Below are positions 16,905 through 24,353 of a stretch of DNA of 62,676 nucleotides, in pieces. The stretch comes from CAYJBH01 sp964370825 (GTDB lineage Bacteria; Bacillota; Clostridia; Oscillospirales; Ruminococcaceae). The notes under the pieces are model-generated. The model worked only from the letters and a program-made list of their open reading frames with translations. It did no database searches and had not been told where the DNA came from. The stretch covers positions 1 to 62,676 of the forward strand of contig CAYJKY010000017.1 in the NCBI GenBank assembly GCA_964370825.1. Direction: 5' to 3'. Position 1 is the first letter of the stretch; each line of letters opens with the position of its first letter. Both the position numbers and the translations under genes were made by a program.

Positions 16905-17186
16905 ATGTCAGAAATATTAGAGGCGGCAATGATAATATGTTTTGGAATTTCCTGGCCGATGAACATAATTAAATCGCTTAAAACTAAAACCACAAAGGGG
17001 AAAAGTCTGATTTTTCTTATCTTTATCTTTGTTGGCTATATAGCAGGAGTGTCTTCGAAGCTTGTTAGCGGAAATATTACTTATGTGTTTGCATTTTATG
17101 TTTTAAACCTTGTGATGGTTGGTATTGACATGGTGCTGTACTATTTCAATCACAAAAGAGACCTTGCAGTCGAGAAAAATGCTTAA
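16905..17186 (+). CDS. Small PQ-loop/SemiSWEET-like membrane protein
   Basis: 93 aa with three predicted membrane helices (about residues 5-20, 33-50 and 58-82). A PQ-loop-like signature spans ISWPMNIIKSLKTKTTKGKS, where a proline in helix 1 and a basic loop precede helix 2. Bacterial SemiSWEETs of this size dimerise into sugar-permeable pores. It sits 10 bp after the esterase, behind AGGAGG, at the end of a sugar operon, so facilitated sugar passage is plausible. Family membership was judged by eye and is not certain. Confidence 0.7.
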   Translation: MSEILEAAMIICFGISWPMNIIKSLKTKTTKGKSLIFLIFIFVGYIAGVSSKLVSGNITYVFAFYVLNLVMVGIDMVLYYFNHKRDLAVEKNA

Positions 17187-17193
17187 ATACATC

Positions 17194-17223
17194 TTGACTT
17201 GCATAGACGATATGTTGTAATAT
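17194..17223 (+). promoter_or_regulatory. Promoter of the URO-D-like gene
   Basis: TTGACT (17194-17199), an 18-bp spacer and TAATAT (17218-17223) lie about 31 bp before the start codon. Confidence 0.65.
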
Positions 17224-17254
17224 TAGCACATAGGCACTGTAAGTCGAGGTAGGT

Positions 17255-18484
17255 ATGAAAAGCAACTATATTGTTCTCAGAGAGCTGGCGATGAAGCTTT
17301 TTGAGGCTTCAGCACAGCAACGCAACGAGGAGCGTAAAAAGCTTCACACATCGTTAAACGATCTTAAGATGATACGTCCTGTGGTGCTTATTGATGAGCT
17401 GCCATGGAGTGAGTTCGACGGTTATGACGAGCTCAAAGCGGTCAACACCGATCCGTTTTTAAATTCACTCGAGACCTACATGCGCAGAACGCTGTTTAAG
17501 TATCGATATTTCCCGGCAGACATGATAGTTCAGCCCTATATTCCGGTGCACAAATGTATCGAGAAGAGCGAACTCGGGGTATCCGTAGAGGAGAATACCG
17601 TCGCAACCGATGCCGGCAATCATATTATCTCGCATGAGTACCACGACCATTTCGAGGAGGATGACTCGATAGGTATCATTAAGGATGTTACGGTTAGCTA
17701 CAACAAGGACGAAACTTTACGTCGATTCAATCTTGTCGGTGAGATACTGGGCGATATTATGCCGATAAAAATAAAAGGGGTTGATCATCTTTCGGTAGTC
17801 ACATGGGATGACATTTCGCGGTATCGTGGTGTAACAAATCTGCTTATCGATTTAATGGATAGACCGGAGTTTTCACATCGACTTGTGGAGAGGTTGACAC
17901 AAATAAAGGAATCCGAGCTGTCTCAGTTTGAAGCGCTTGGGCTTTTTGACGACTCACCGGATACGCTTCACTGCACACCGGTGTTGACAAATGATCTTCC
18001 AAAACCGGTTGGCGATAAGGTTACAAGAAAAGAAATTTGGGGCCGAGGAACGGCGCAGATATTCGCCTCGGTGTCCAAGGAAATGCACTACGAGTTCGAC
18101 ATTGAATATATGAAAAGAACAATAGGAACATGTGGTCTGAGCTACTACGGATGCTGTGAACCGCTGGACAGGAAGATAGACATTGTTGAAAAGCTCGGAA
18201 ATGTGCGAAAGATATCGATAACCCCATGGGCAGATGTCAACATAGCTGCCGAGGCAATGGGACAGAAATATGTGCTTGCGGCTAAACCAAACCCCGCCGC
18301 CGTCGCCGTTCCAATTCTCGACAAGGAGGTTCTCAAAAAGGAGATAACCAACATCATTTCGGCGGCAGGTCGAAACGGGTGCCCGGTAGAGCTGGTGCTT
18401 AAGGATATAAGCAGCTGCCATAAACGCCCGGAAAATATCTTTGAGTGGGAACGTACGGTGATGGACATTGTGAAAAACAGTTAG
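17255..18484 (+). CDS. Uroporphyrinogen-decarboxylase-like (URO-D) family protein
   Basis: A 409-aa soluble protein of the URO-D/methyltransferase superfamily type common in gut Clostridia. Characteristic features are the GCCEPLD segment (cysteines 300-301) and the downstream KISITPWADV and VLAAKPNPAAVA strands. Relatives lacking haem-pathway context often transfer methyl groups to or from corrinoids or thiols. No haem or corrinoid gene is adjacent, so the reaction is unassigned. It has its own promoter and ends at a bidirectional terminator. Confidence 0.82.
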   Translation: MKSNYIVLRELAMKLFEASAQQRNEERKKLHTSLNDLKMIRPVVLIDELPWSEFDGYDELKAVNTDPFLNSLETYMRRTLFKYRYFPADMIVQPYIPVHKCIEKSELGVSVEENTVATDAGNHIISHEYHDHFEEDDSIGIIKDVTVSYNKDETLRRFNLVGEILGDIMPIKIKGVDHLSVVTWDDISRYRGVTNLLIDLMDRPEFSHRLVERLTQIKESELSQFEALGLFDDSPDTLHCTPVLTNDLPKPVGDKVTRKEIWGRGTAQIFASVSKEMHYEFDIEYMKRTIGTCGLSYYGCCEPLDRKIDIVEKLGNVRKISITPWADVNIAAEAMGQKYVLAAKPNPAAVAVPILDKEVLKKEITNIISAAGRNGCPVELVLKDISSCHKRPENIFEWERTVMDIVKNS

Positions 18485-18492
18485 ATATAAAC

Positions 18493-18528
18493 AAGGGCTG
18501 TGGTGAAAATTAATTCATCACAGCCCTT
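18493..18528. terminator. Bidirectional terminator
   Basis: AAGGGCTGTGGTGAA (18493-18507) pairs with TTCATCACAGCCCTT (18514-18528) with one wobble. T-rich sequence on the plus side and A-rich sequence at the other end let it serve both converging genes. Confidence 0.85.
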
Positions 18529-18556
18529 ATTTATTATGCCAATGAAACCTTAAATA

Positions 18557-19870
18557 TTATTTTAAGAATATTTCGATTACCGGTACGGTTACGTTTGGTT
18601 TTACTACCGGTAGCTTGATTACAAGTAGGTCGTCTGCCTTGGTGGAAGCCTCGCTAAAGTGGTCTACACCCTTTTCGGTGTACAGTAGCTCACTTGAATC
18701 GTGTAGGAACTGAGCATAGTCTACCTTGCCGGCAAATCCTCTCAGCTCAAGGAAGCTGAACGGATACTCTATAAGATGGACATAAAGCCTTTTTCCGTCC
18801 TCACTTTGGGTGAATTTACAGCCGTTCGGTGCCTTAAACTCCGGTTCGGCCATGGTGCAACCGTATATGGAACGTGAGTTGTATTTCATCCAGTCGCCGT
18901 AAACCTTTAGTGCGGCCTCGGCACGATAATCGAGATAACCTCTTGCGGTCGGTCCTACGTTCATGAGGAGGTTACCGCCTATACAAACGGTATTAATCAA
19001 CATCTGTATCAGCATGTCCGGTGACTTCCAGGTCATCTCGTCACGATGGTATCCCCAACTGCCGGAAAGCGTCTGGCAAGCCTCCCATGTCACGAGCTCG
19101 CCGGTCTCGGCATGTTTTACCCATTCCTGTGGTTGGTATTGCTCAGGTGTCCAGAGGTCCTGCTCAATCTCGGTACGGTTGTCGATTATGATATGGGGTT
19201 GGAGTTTGCGTGCAGTTTCGATTAGTTTTTCCGACTCCCAGTCATCCTTACCCTTACCCTTCATCCAAGGGCATTTATCATATGTCATGGCGGAATAGGA
19301 AAAGTCAAACCAGAGCACATCTATCTTGCCGTAGTTTGTGAGAAGTTCGGTAACCTGGTCACGCATGTACTGTGCATACTTTGAAACGTCACGGCCTTCA
19401 TTCTGTTTCTCGGCATCCTCATCGTTGCGTCTGGGGTGTAACGGGTCCAACGGAAAATCGGGGTGATGCCAGTCGATTATGGAGTAGTAAAAACCTACCC
19501 TTATGCCCTCGGCACGAAATGCATCGACATACTCCTTTACAAGATCTCGCCCTGCCTTGGTGTTTGTTGCCTTATAGTCGGTATATGCTGTTTCAAAAAG
19601 ACAAAAACCCTCATGATGCTTTGTGGTAAGAACCACATATTTCATTCCGGCAGCCTTTGCCTGCCTTGCCCAGTCCTTCGGATCATACAAATCCGGATCA
19701 AAGTATTTGAAATACTGCTCATACTTATCCTCCGGTATACATTCCATGTTTTTTATCCACTCATGGCGTGCGGGCAGTGCATAAAGCCCCCAATGGATGA
19801 ACATACCGAACCTGTCGTGGCGAAACCACTCGGTATCGCCGGGTGTTTTTCTGACCTTGTAGCTTGACAT
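18557..19870 (-). CDS. Alpha-L-fucosidase, GH29 (first copy)
   Basis: A 437-aa retaining fucosidase with no signal peptide, hence probably cytoplasmic. GH29 hallmarks are RFGMFIHWGLY (20-30), the TTKHHEGF histidines (85-86), the nucleophile D189 in VLWFDFSY and HIIIDNR. The C-terminal beta-domain is short. The start is ATG 19870 behind GGAGG. With fucI at 28.4 kb and a second GH29 at 33.5 kb it points to fucose use from glycans. Confidence 0.94.
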   Translation of the reverse strand: MSSYKVRKTPGDTEWFRHDRFGMFIHWGLYALPARHEWIKNMECIPEDKYEQYFKYFDPDLYDPKDWARQAKAAGMKYVVLTTKHHEGFCLFETAYTDYKATNTKAGRDLVKEYVDAFRAEGIRVGFYYSIIDWHHPDFPLDPLHPRRNDEDAEKQNEGRDVSKYAQYMRDQVTELLTNYGKIDVLWFDFSYSAMTYDKCPWMKGKGKDDWESEKLIETARKLQPHIIIDNRTEIEQDLWTPEQYQPQEWVKHAETGELVTWEACQTLSGSWGYHRDEMTWKSPDMLIQMLINTVCIGGNLLMNVGPTARGYLDYRAEAALKVYGDWMKYNSRSIYGCTMAEPEFKAPNGCKFTQSEDGKRLYVHLIEYPFSFLELRGFAGKVDYAQFLHDSSELLYTEKGVDHFSEASTKADDLLVIKLPVVKPNVTVPVIEIFLK

Positions 19871-19966
19871 CCTTTACCTCCAAAAATAACTTATTTTTTC
19901 TTATTCTCAGTTTAATAAAATAAAAGTTAAATGTCAACTGTTTTTAATAATTATTTTATTTCGGTA

Positions 19967-20581
19967 CTATCTATAAAAATTTTCAAGCAATATCGGCGTA
20001 ATTCTACCGTTGGCAACACGTAAAATTTCGCTTTGTAACCCCTGCTCCTCTGTGGTCGGTATTGTCACCGTCAGGGTGGTTTTGTCGTCATAGATGCAGT
20101 CGGTTACCGTTCCACCCTGTGCTGCAATAGTATGACACATCTTCTCGTACATGCTGTATTCGACAGTGATTTTAAGTTTGGAGCAGAGCACGCACTGTCT
20201 TATTCCTGCCATTTCTATGGCAAGTCTTGCGCTGTCGCCGTAGGCACGAACCAATCCACCCGTACCGAGCAGTGTTCCACCAAAATATCTGGTTACCACA
20301 ACGGCTGCATCCACAATGCCACGCCCCTCCAACATGGAGAGCACAGGAAGCCCCGCCGTTTTGGCCGGTTCACCGTCGTCAGAATATCTAACCCTGTTGC
20401 CTTCTCGCAACCTGTAGGCATAGACATGATGGTTGGCGGTAGGGTGCAAGTTTTTTTGTTCCGCAATTAGGGCGAGCGCTTCAGATTCGGTCTCGGCAGG
20501 AATAGCAACGGCAATAAACATAGAGTGCTTAACACTGTTTTCTGCCTCCGCCCTTTCGGTAAGAGTGATATATTCGTCCAT
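19967..20581 (-). CDS. yigZ: YigZ/IMPACT family protein
   Basis: 204 aa from ATG 20581 behind CAGGAGA; an in-frame extension to 20665 has no ribosome site. The N-terminal UPF0029 domain shows KHSMFIAVAIPAE, YRLREGNRVRYSDDGEPAKTAGLP and VVVTRYFGGTLLGTGGLVRAY. The C-terminal half is a ferredoxin-like domain (DUF1949). The family occurs in all domains, and in bacteria its biochemical role is not settled. Confidence 0.93.
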   Translation of the reverse strand: MDEYITLTERAEAENSVKHSMFIAVAIPAETESEALALIAEQKNLHPTANHHVYAYRLREGNRVRYSDDGEPAKTAGLPVLSMLEGRGIVDAAVVVTRYFGGTLLGTGGLVRAYGDSARLAIEMAGIRQCVLCSKLKITVEYSMYEKMCHTIAAQGGTVTDCIYDDKTTLTVTIPTTEEQGLQSEILRVANGRITPILLENFYR

Positions 20582-20712
20582 ATATCTCCTGTTCAACATA
20601 TAATTATATAAACCAATATATATTATAGTTGTTATTATATTGATTTGCAAGCGGAAAAAGACCACAATTTAGTGCGATTGTAGGTGATTATGCTGAAAAT
20701 GCAGATAAAACA

Positions 20713-20742
20713 TTGACAAGTGGTCATATATTTGGATATAAT
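20713..20742 (+). promoter_or_regulatory. topA promoter
   Basis: TTGACA (20713-20718), an 18-bp spacer and TATAAT (20737-20742) lie about 33 bp before the topA start codon. Confidence 0.8.
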
Positions 20743-20774
20743 AACCGATGAAACCTTGTGTGTAAGAGAGATAT

Positions 20775-22850
20775 ATGTCAAAATTAGTTATAGTTGAGTC
20801 GCCGGCAAAGGCGAAAACGATCGTTAAGTATCTTGGAAAGGATTTTAAGGTGCTTGCGAGCAATGGCCATATACGTGATCTACCTACTACCAGACTCGGT
20901 ATTGATGTGGATAATGATTTTGAGCCTAAATATATTAATGTACGAAACAAATCACAGCTCATAAAGCAACTTAAAAAGGCTGCCCAAGCTAGCGACACCG
21001 TATACCTTGCAACCGACCCCGACCGCGAGGGGGAGGCTATTTCGTGGCATCTTGCCGAGCTTTTAGGGCTTGATACCAATCTTGAAAACCGTGTAACCTT
21101 TGGAGAAATCACAAAAAAAGGTGTCACCAACGGTATGAAAAATCCACGCGCAATCGACATGAACCTATTCTATGCACAGCAGGCAAGACGTGTTTTAGAT
21201 CGTCTCGTCGGGTACACTATATCGCCATTTTTGTGGAAAAAGGTTCGACGTGGCCTTTCGGCGGGAAGGGTGCAGTCGGTAGCACTGAAATTGATTGTGG
21301 ACAGGGAAAGGGATATTACCTCCTTTGTACCTAAGGAATATTGGGATATTTCTGCCCTAATTTCCACCGAAAGCGGTGCCGAGGTTACCGCAAGCTATTA
21401 TGGAAAGGACGGCAAAAAGTCTGCCGGTATTCATTCCAAGGAGGATGCTGAAAAGGTTGTTAGCGAGTCCGGAAATAAATTTGAGGTATCGGACATCAAG
21501 GACGGTGTGCGGCATCGTTCGCCTGCGCCACCCTTTATAACCTCAACACTACAGCAGGACGCTTCACGCAAGCTCGGCTTTTCCCCTACACGCACCATGC
21601 AACTTGCCCAGACACTCTATGAAGGAGTAGAGATTAACGGGATAGGCGCTGTGGGTCTTATCACATATATGAGAACCGACAGCCTGAGAATTTCGGACGA
21701 GGCCGCAACGGCAACCGCAGAATACATTACCGAAAAATATGGCGAAAAATACCTCCCGGCTAAACGTCGTGTGTTTAAAAACAAGGGCAGAGATGTGCAG
21801 GATGCGCATGAGGCAATTCGCCCCTCCGACGTTAGCATCACCCCCGAAATGGTGGAAAGCTCGGTTTCGGGTGAACTTGCAAAGCTCTACAGATTGATAT
21901 TTAATCGCTTTGTAGCAAGCCAGATGTCGGACGCAATCTTTGCCACCCAATCGCTTACCCTTGCCGCCGGTAATGGACACAGCTATAAAGCATCCGGCTA
22001 TACAGTGACCTTTGATGGATTTACCTCGCTTTATGTGGAGAGCACCGACGAGAAGGAGCAAAAGGCTACTGCGCTTCCAAGTATGTCGGTAGGCGAGGCA
22101 ATGAGACTGATAAAGCTAAATTCGCTACAAAAGTTTACCGAACCACCGGCAAGATATAACGATGCAAGTATAATCAGGGCGCTTGAGGAGAATGGAATAG
22201 GCCGCCCTTCCACCTATGCGCCTACCATAAATACCATTATTTCAAGAGGGTATGTGCTACGTGAACAACGTCGTCTGCATCCAACCGAACTCGGATTTAC
22301 CGTCAACGACCTCATGAGCGAGCAATGGACGAGCATTGTAGACGTTAAATTCTCTGCCGACATGGAACGCCTACTGGACGACATCGAGAGCGGACAGGCA
22401 AGCTGGAAGGAGCCTGTCAAGGACATATATGTTTATCTTCAGGACACCTTAGAGCAGGCAGAGAAAAATCTTGAGGGCAAAACCTATAAGATACCGGACG
22501 AGCCGACCGACACGCCCTGTGAACTGTGCGGCAGAATGATGGTGATAAGAACCGGAAGATATGGTAAGTTTTTGGGCTGCCCGGGGTATCCGGAATGTAA
22601 AAACATTAAACCGATAAACCAACCCTCGGACGGCGAGTGTCCAATCTGTTCAAAGCCGCTTGCAAAGCGGAAAAACAAGATGGGAAGAACCTTCTATGGC
22701 TGTACAGGCTATCCTGACTGCACCTTCCTAGCAAACGAGACACCGACCGAGGAGCGTTGCCCCTCCTGCAGTAAGACACTTTTTAAAAAGCTCGGAAAAA
22801 ATCCACAGCTTATCTGCCATAATCCGCAGTGCTCCACCAATCAAAAATAA
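20775..22850 (+). CDS. topA: DNA topoisomerase I
   Basis: A 691-aa type IA topoisomerase that relaxes negative supercoils. The N-terminal TOPRIM domain begins with KLVIVESPAKAKTI and has the acidic DPDREGE motif. The catalytic tyrosine is Y298 in GLITYMRTDS. The C-terminus carries three zinc-ribbon modules (CELCGRMM, CPICSKPL, CPSCSKTL), each with a downstream Cys pair. The length is typical for Firmicutes. The start is ATG 20775 behind AGAGAG. Confidence 0.97.
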   Translation: MSKLVIVESPAKAKTIVKYLGKDFKVLASNGHIRDLPTTRLGIDVDNDFEPKYINVRNKSQLIKQLKKAAQASDTVYLATDPDREGEAISWHLAELLGLDTNLENRVTFGEITKKGVTNGMKNPRAIDMNLFYAQQARRVLDRLVGYTISPFLWKKVRRGLSAGRVQSVALKLIVDRERDITSFVPKEYWDISALISTESGAEVTASYYGKDGKKSAGIHSKEDAEKVVSESGNKFEVSDIKDGVRHRSPAPPFITSTLQQDASRKLGFSPTRTMQLAQTLYEGVEINGIGAVGLITYMRTDSLRISDEAATATAEYITEKYGEKYLPAKRRVFKNKGRDVQDAHEAIRPSDVSITPEMVESSVSGELAKLYRLIFNRFVASQMSDAIFATQSLTLAAGNGHSYKASGYTVTFDGFTSLYVESTDEKEQKATALPSMSVGEAMRLIKLNSLQKFTEPPARYNDASIIRALEENGIGRPSTYAPTINTIISRGYVLREQRRLHPTELGFTVNDLMSEQWTSIVDVKFSADMERLLDDIESGQASWKEPVKDIYVYLQDTLEQAEKNLEGKTYKIPDEPTDTPCELCGRMMVIRTGRYGKFLGCPGYPECKNIKPINQPSDGECPICSKPLAKRKNKMGRTFYGCTGYPDCTFLANETPTEERCPSCSKTLFKKLGKNPQLICHNPQCSTNQK

Positions 22851-22863
22851 TCTAAAGGAATAC

Positions 22864-22896
22864 AGGCTGTCGAAAAAGTTCGGCAGCCTTTGTTTT
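22864..22896 (+). terminator. topA terminator
   Basis: AGGCTGTCGAA (22864-22874) pairs with TTCGGCAGCCT (22879-22889), followed by TTGTTTTT. Confidence 0.88.
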
Positions 22897-22900
22897 TGGG

Positions 22901-22929
22901 TTGAATATTCTTATGGTTTGTGATAAAAT
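22901..22929 (+). promoter_or_regulatory. ddh promoter
   Basis: TTGAAT (22901-22906), a 17-bp spacer and TAAAAT (22924-22929). Confidence 0.6.
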
Positions 22930-22959
22930 AGTCATAAAATGATTAATAAGGAGTTTAGT

Positions 22960-23940
22960 ATGAGTAAGATACGGGTAGGAATTGTCGGCTACGGCAATTT
23001 GGGTAAAGGTGCCGAGCTTGCAGTCAACGCCGCAAAGGATATGGAGCTCGTCGGAATATTCACAAGAAGAGAGCCTTCAAATGTAAATGTGGCTACACCG
23101 GGTGTTAAAGCCTACACCATAGAGGATGCCTTTAATATGAAGGGTGATATAGATGTTATGGTGCTCTGCGGTGGCAGTGCTACCGATCTGCCGGTACAGG
23201 GTCCGCAGTTTGCCGAGGCGTTTAACACCATAGACAGCTTTGATACCCATGCAAAAATTCCGGAGTTTTACGATTCGATGGATAAGGCTGCAAAATCCTC
23301 CGGAAAAATTGCCATAATTTCGGTGGGCTGGGATCCCGGAATGTTTTCGGTGAACAGGGTTTATGCCGAATCAATTTTGCCGTCTGCCGAATGTTACACC
23401 TTCTGGGGCAAGGGCGTAAGCCAAGGACATTCTGATGCAATAAGGCGTATTGAGGGAGTTGACGATGCAAAACAGTACACAATTCCCATTAAGTCTGCAC
23501 TCGATGCTGTAAGAAGTGGCTCAAACCCACAGCTAACCACGAGGGAAAAACATCTTCGTGATTGCTATGTTGTGTTAAAGGATGGCGCCGACAAGGATAA
23601 AATCGAAAACGAGATTAAAACAATGCCAAATTACTTCTCGGACTATGATACTACCGTTAACTTTATTACCGCCGAGGAGATGGCAAAAAATCACAACAGT
23701 ATGCCTCACGGTGGATTTGTGATTAACAGCGAGACTTCTAACGGCAATGTAAACACTATAGAGTACTCGCTCACACTGGATTCCAATCCTGAGTTCACCT
23801 CAAAGGTGCTTGTCGCCTATGCGAGAGCCGCCTACAGACTTAACAGCGAGGGTGGTTGTGGAGCTAAAACGGTACTAGACATTGCACCTTCCTGTATATC
23901 TCCACTATCCGGCGAGGAGCTTAGGGCAACAAAATTGTAA
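22960..23940 (+). CDS. ddh: meso-Diaminopimelate dehydrogenase
   Basis: A 326-aa NADPH-dependent enzyme that makes meso-diaminopimelate in one step from tetrahydrodipicolinate, for lysine and peptidoglycan. The N-terminal Rossmann motif is IVGYGNLGKGAE. Other family marks are VGWDPGMFSVNRVY, FWGKGVSQGHSDAIRRI and MPHGGFV. ATG 22960, preceded by AAGGAG, gives the family's usual length; an in-frame ATG at 22939 lies before that ribosome site. Confidence 0.96.
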   Translation: MSKIRVGIVGYGNLGKGAELAVNAAKDMELVGIFTRREPSNVNVATPGVKAYTIEDAFNMKGDIDVMVLCGGSATDLPVQGPQFAEAFNTIDSFDTHAKIPEFYDSMDKAAKSSGKIAIISVGWDPGMFSVNRVYAESILPSAECYTFWGKGVSQGHSDAIRRIEGVDDAKQYTIPIKSALDAVRSGSNPQLTTREKHLRDCYVVLKDGADKDKIENEIKTMPNYFSDYDTTVNFITAEEMAKNHNSMPHGGFVINSETSNGNVNTIEYSLTLDSNPEFTSKVLVAYARAAYRLNSEGGCGAKTVLDIAPSCISPLSGEELRATKL

Positions 23941-23948
23941 TTTTGTGC

Positions 23949-23977
23949 TTGACAGGGCAGATGTAAAGGGTTATAAT
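23949..23977 (+). promoter_or_regulatory. valS T-box promoter
   Basis: Perfect TTGACA (23949-23954), 17-bp spacer and TATAAT (23972-23977), within 40 bp of the ddh stop codon. The predicted start is near 23984. Confidence 0.88.
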
Positions 23978-23983
23978 ATAACA

Positions 23984-24300
23984 AATTTAATATAAAGGCA
24001 TTGACGGGGAGGAGTAGGTTTTTTCGGATTTAACGTTCTAACGAATGTTTTAGAGAGGGAGCGGTTGCTGTGAGCTTCTATGATGAAACTACCGAAGGTA
24101 GCCCCTGAGCTGTGAACCGAACAGGCTATTGTCTAAGTAGACTTCAACGGGAATTTCCGCCGTAACGGGAAAACGATATCGGACAGTATGTTCTGTCCTG
24201 CATCGGTAAAGAGCAGGGTGTGTTCCCTGAAATCGGGTGGTACCGCGGATATTTTTAATGTTCGTCCCGGGTGATATTTATTTATCACCCGGGACTTATT
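23984..24300 (+). promoter_or_regulatory. T-box riboswitch, Val specifier (GTA)
   Basis: The leader carries the conserved T-box GGGTGGTACCGCGG (24235-24248) and a strong terminator at 24264-24295. Stem I features are the AGTA on the 5' side (24013-24016), the distal AGAGAGGGAGCGGTTGCTGTGAG region, and the 3' specifier loop CCGAAG-GTA-GCCCCTGAGC. Aligned with the known glyQS layout (GAAA-GGC-A), this puts the specifier GTA at 24098-24100, a valine codon that matches the downstream synthetase. Uncharged tRNA-Val would stabilise the antiterminator and switch valS on. Confidence 0.95.
24264..24299 (+). terminator. T-box terminator of valS
   Basis: GTCCCGGGTGAT (24264-24275) pairs with ATCACCCGGGAC (24284-24295), followed by TTATTTTA. 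Confidence 0.92.
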
Positions 24301-24353
24301 TTATATTAGTTCAAGATCAAGCTTTGTTTATTATATTTTTAGGAGTTTATATC

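Noticed and set aside
24237..24353. N-terminal extension of valS into the T-box
   Set aside because: The frame runs through the antiterminator and terminator hairpins, and ATG 24354 gives the conserved ValRS start.
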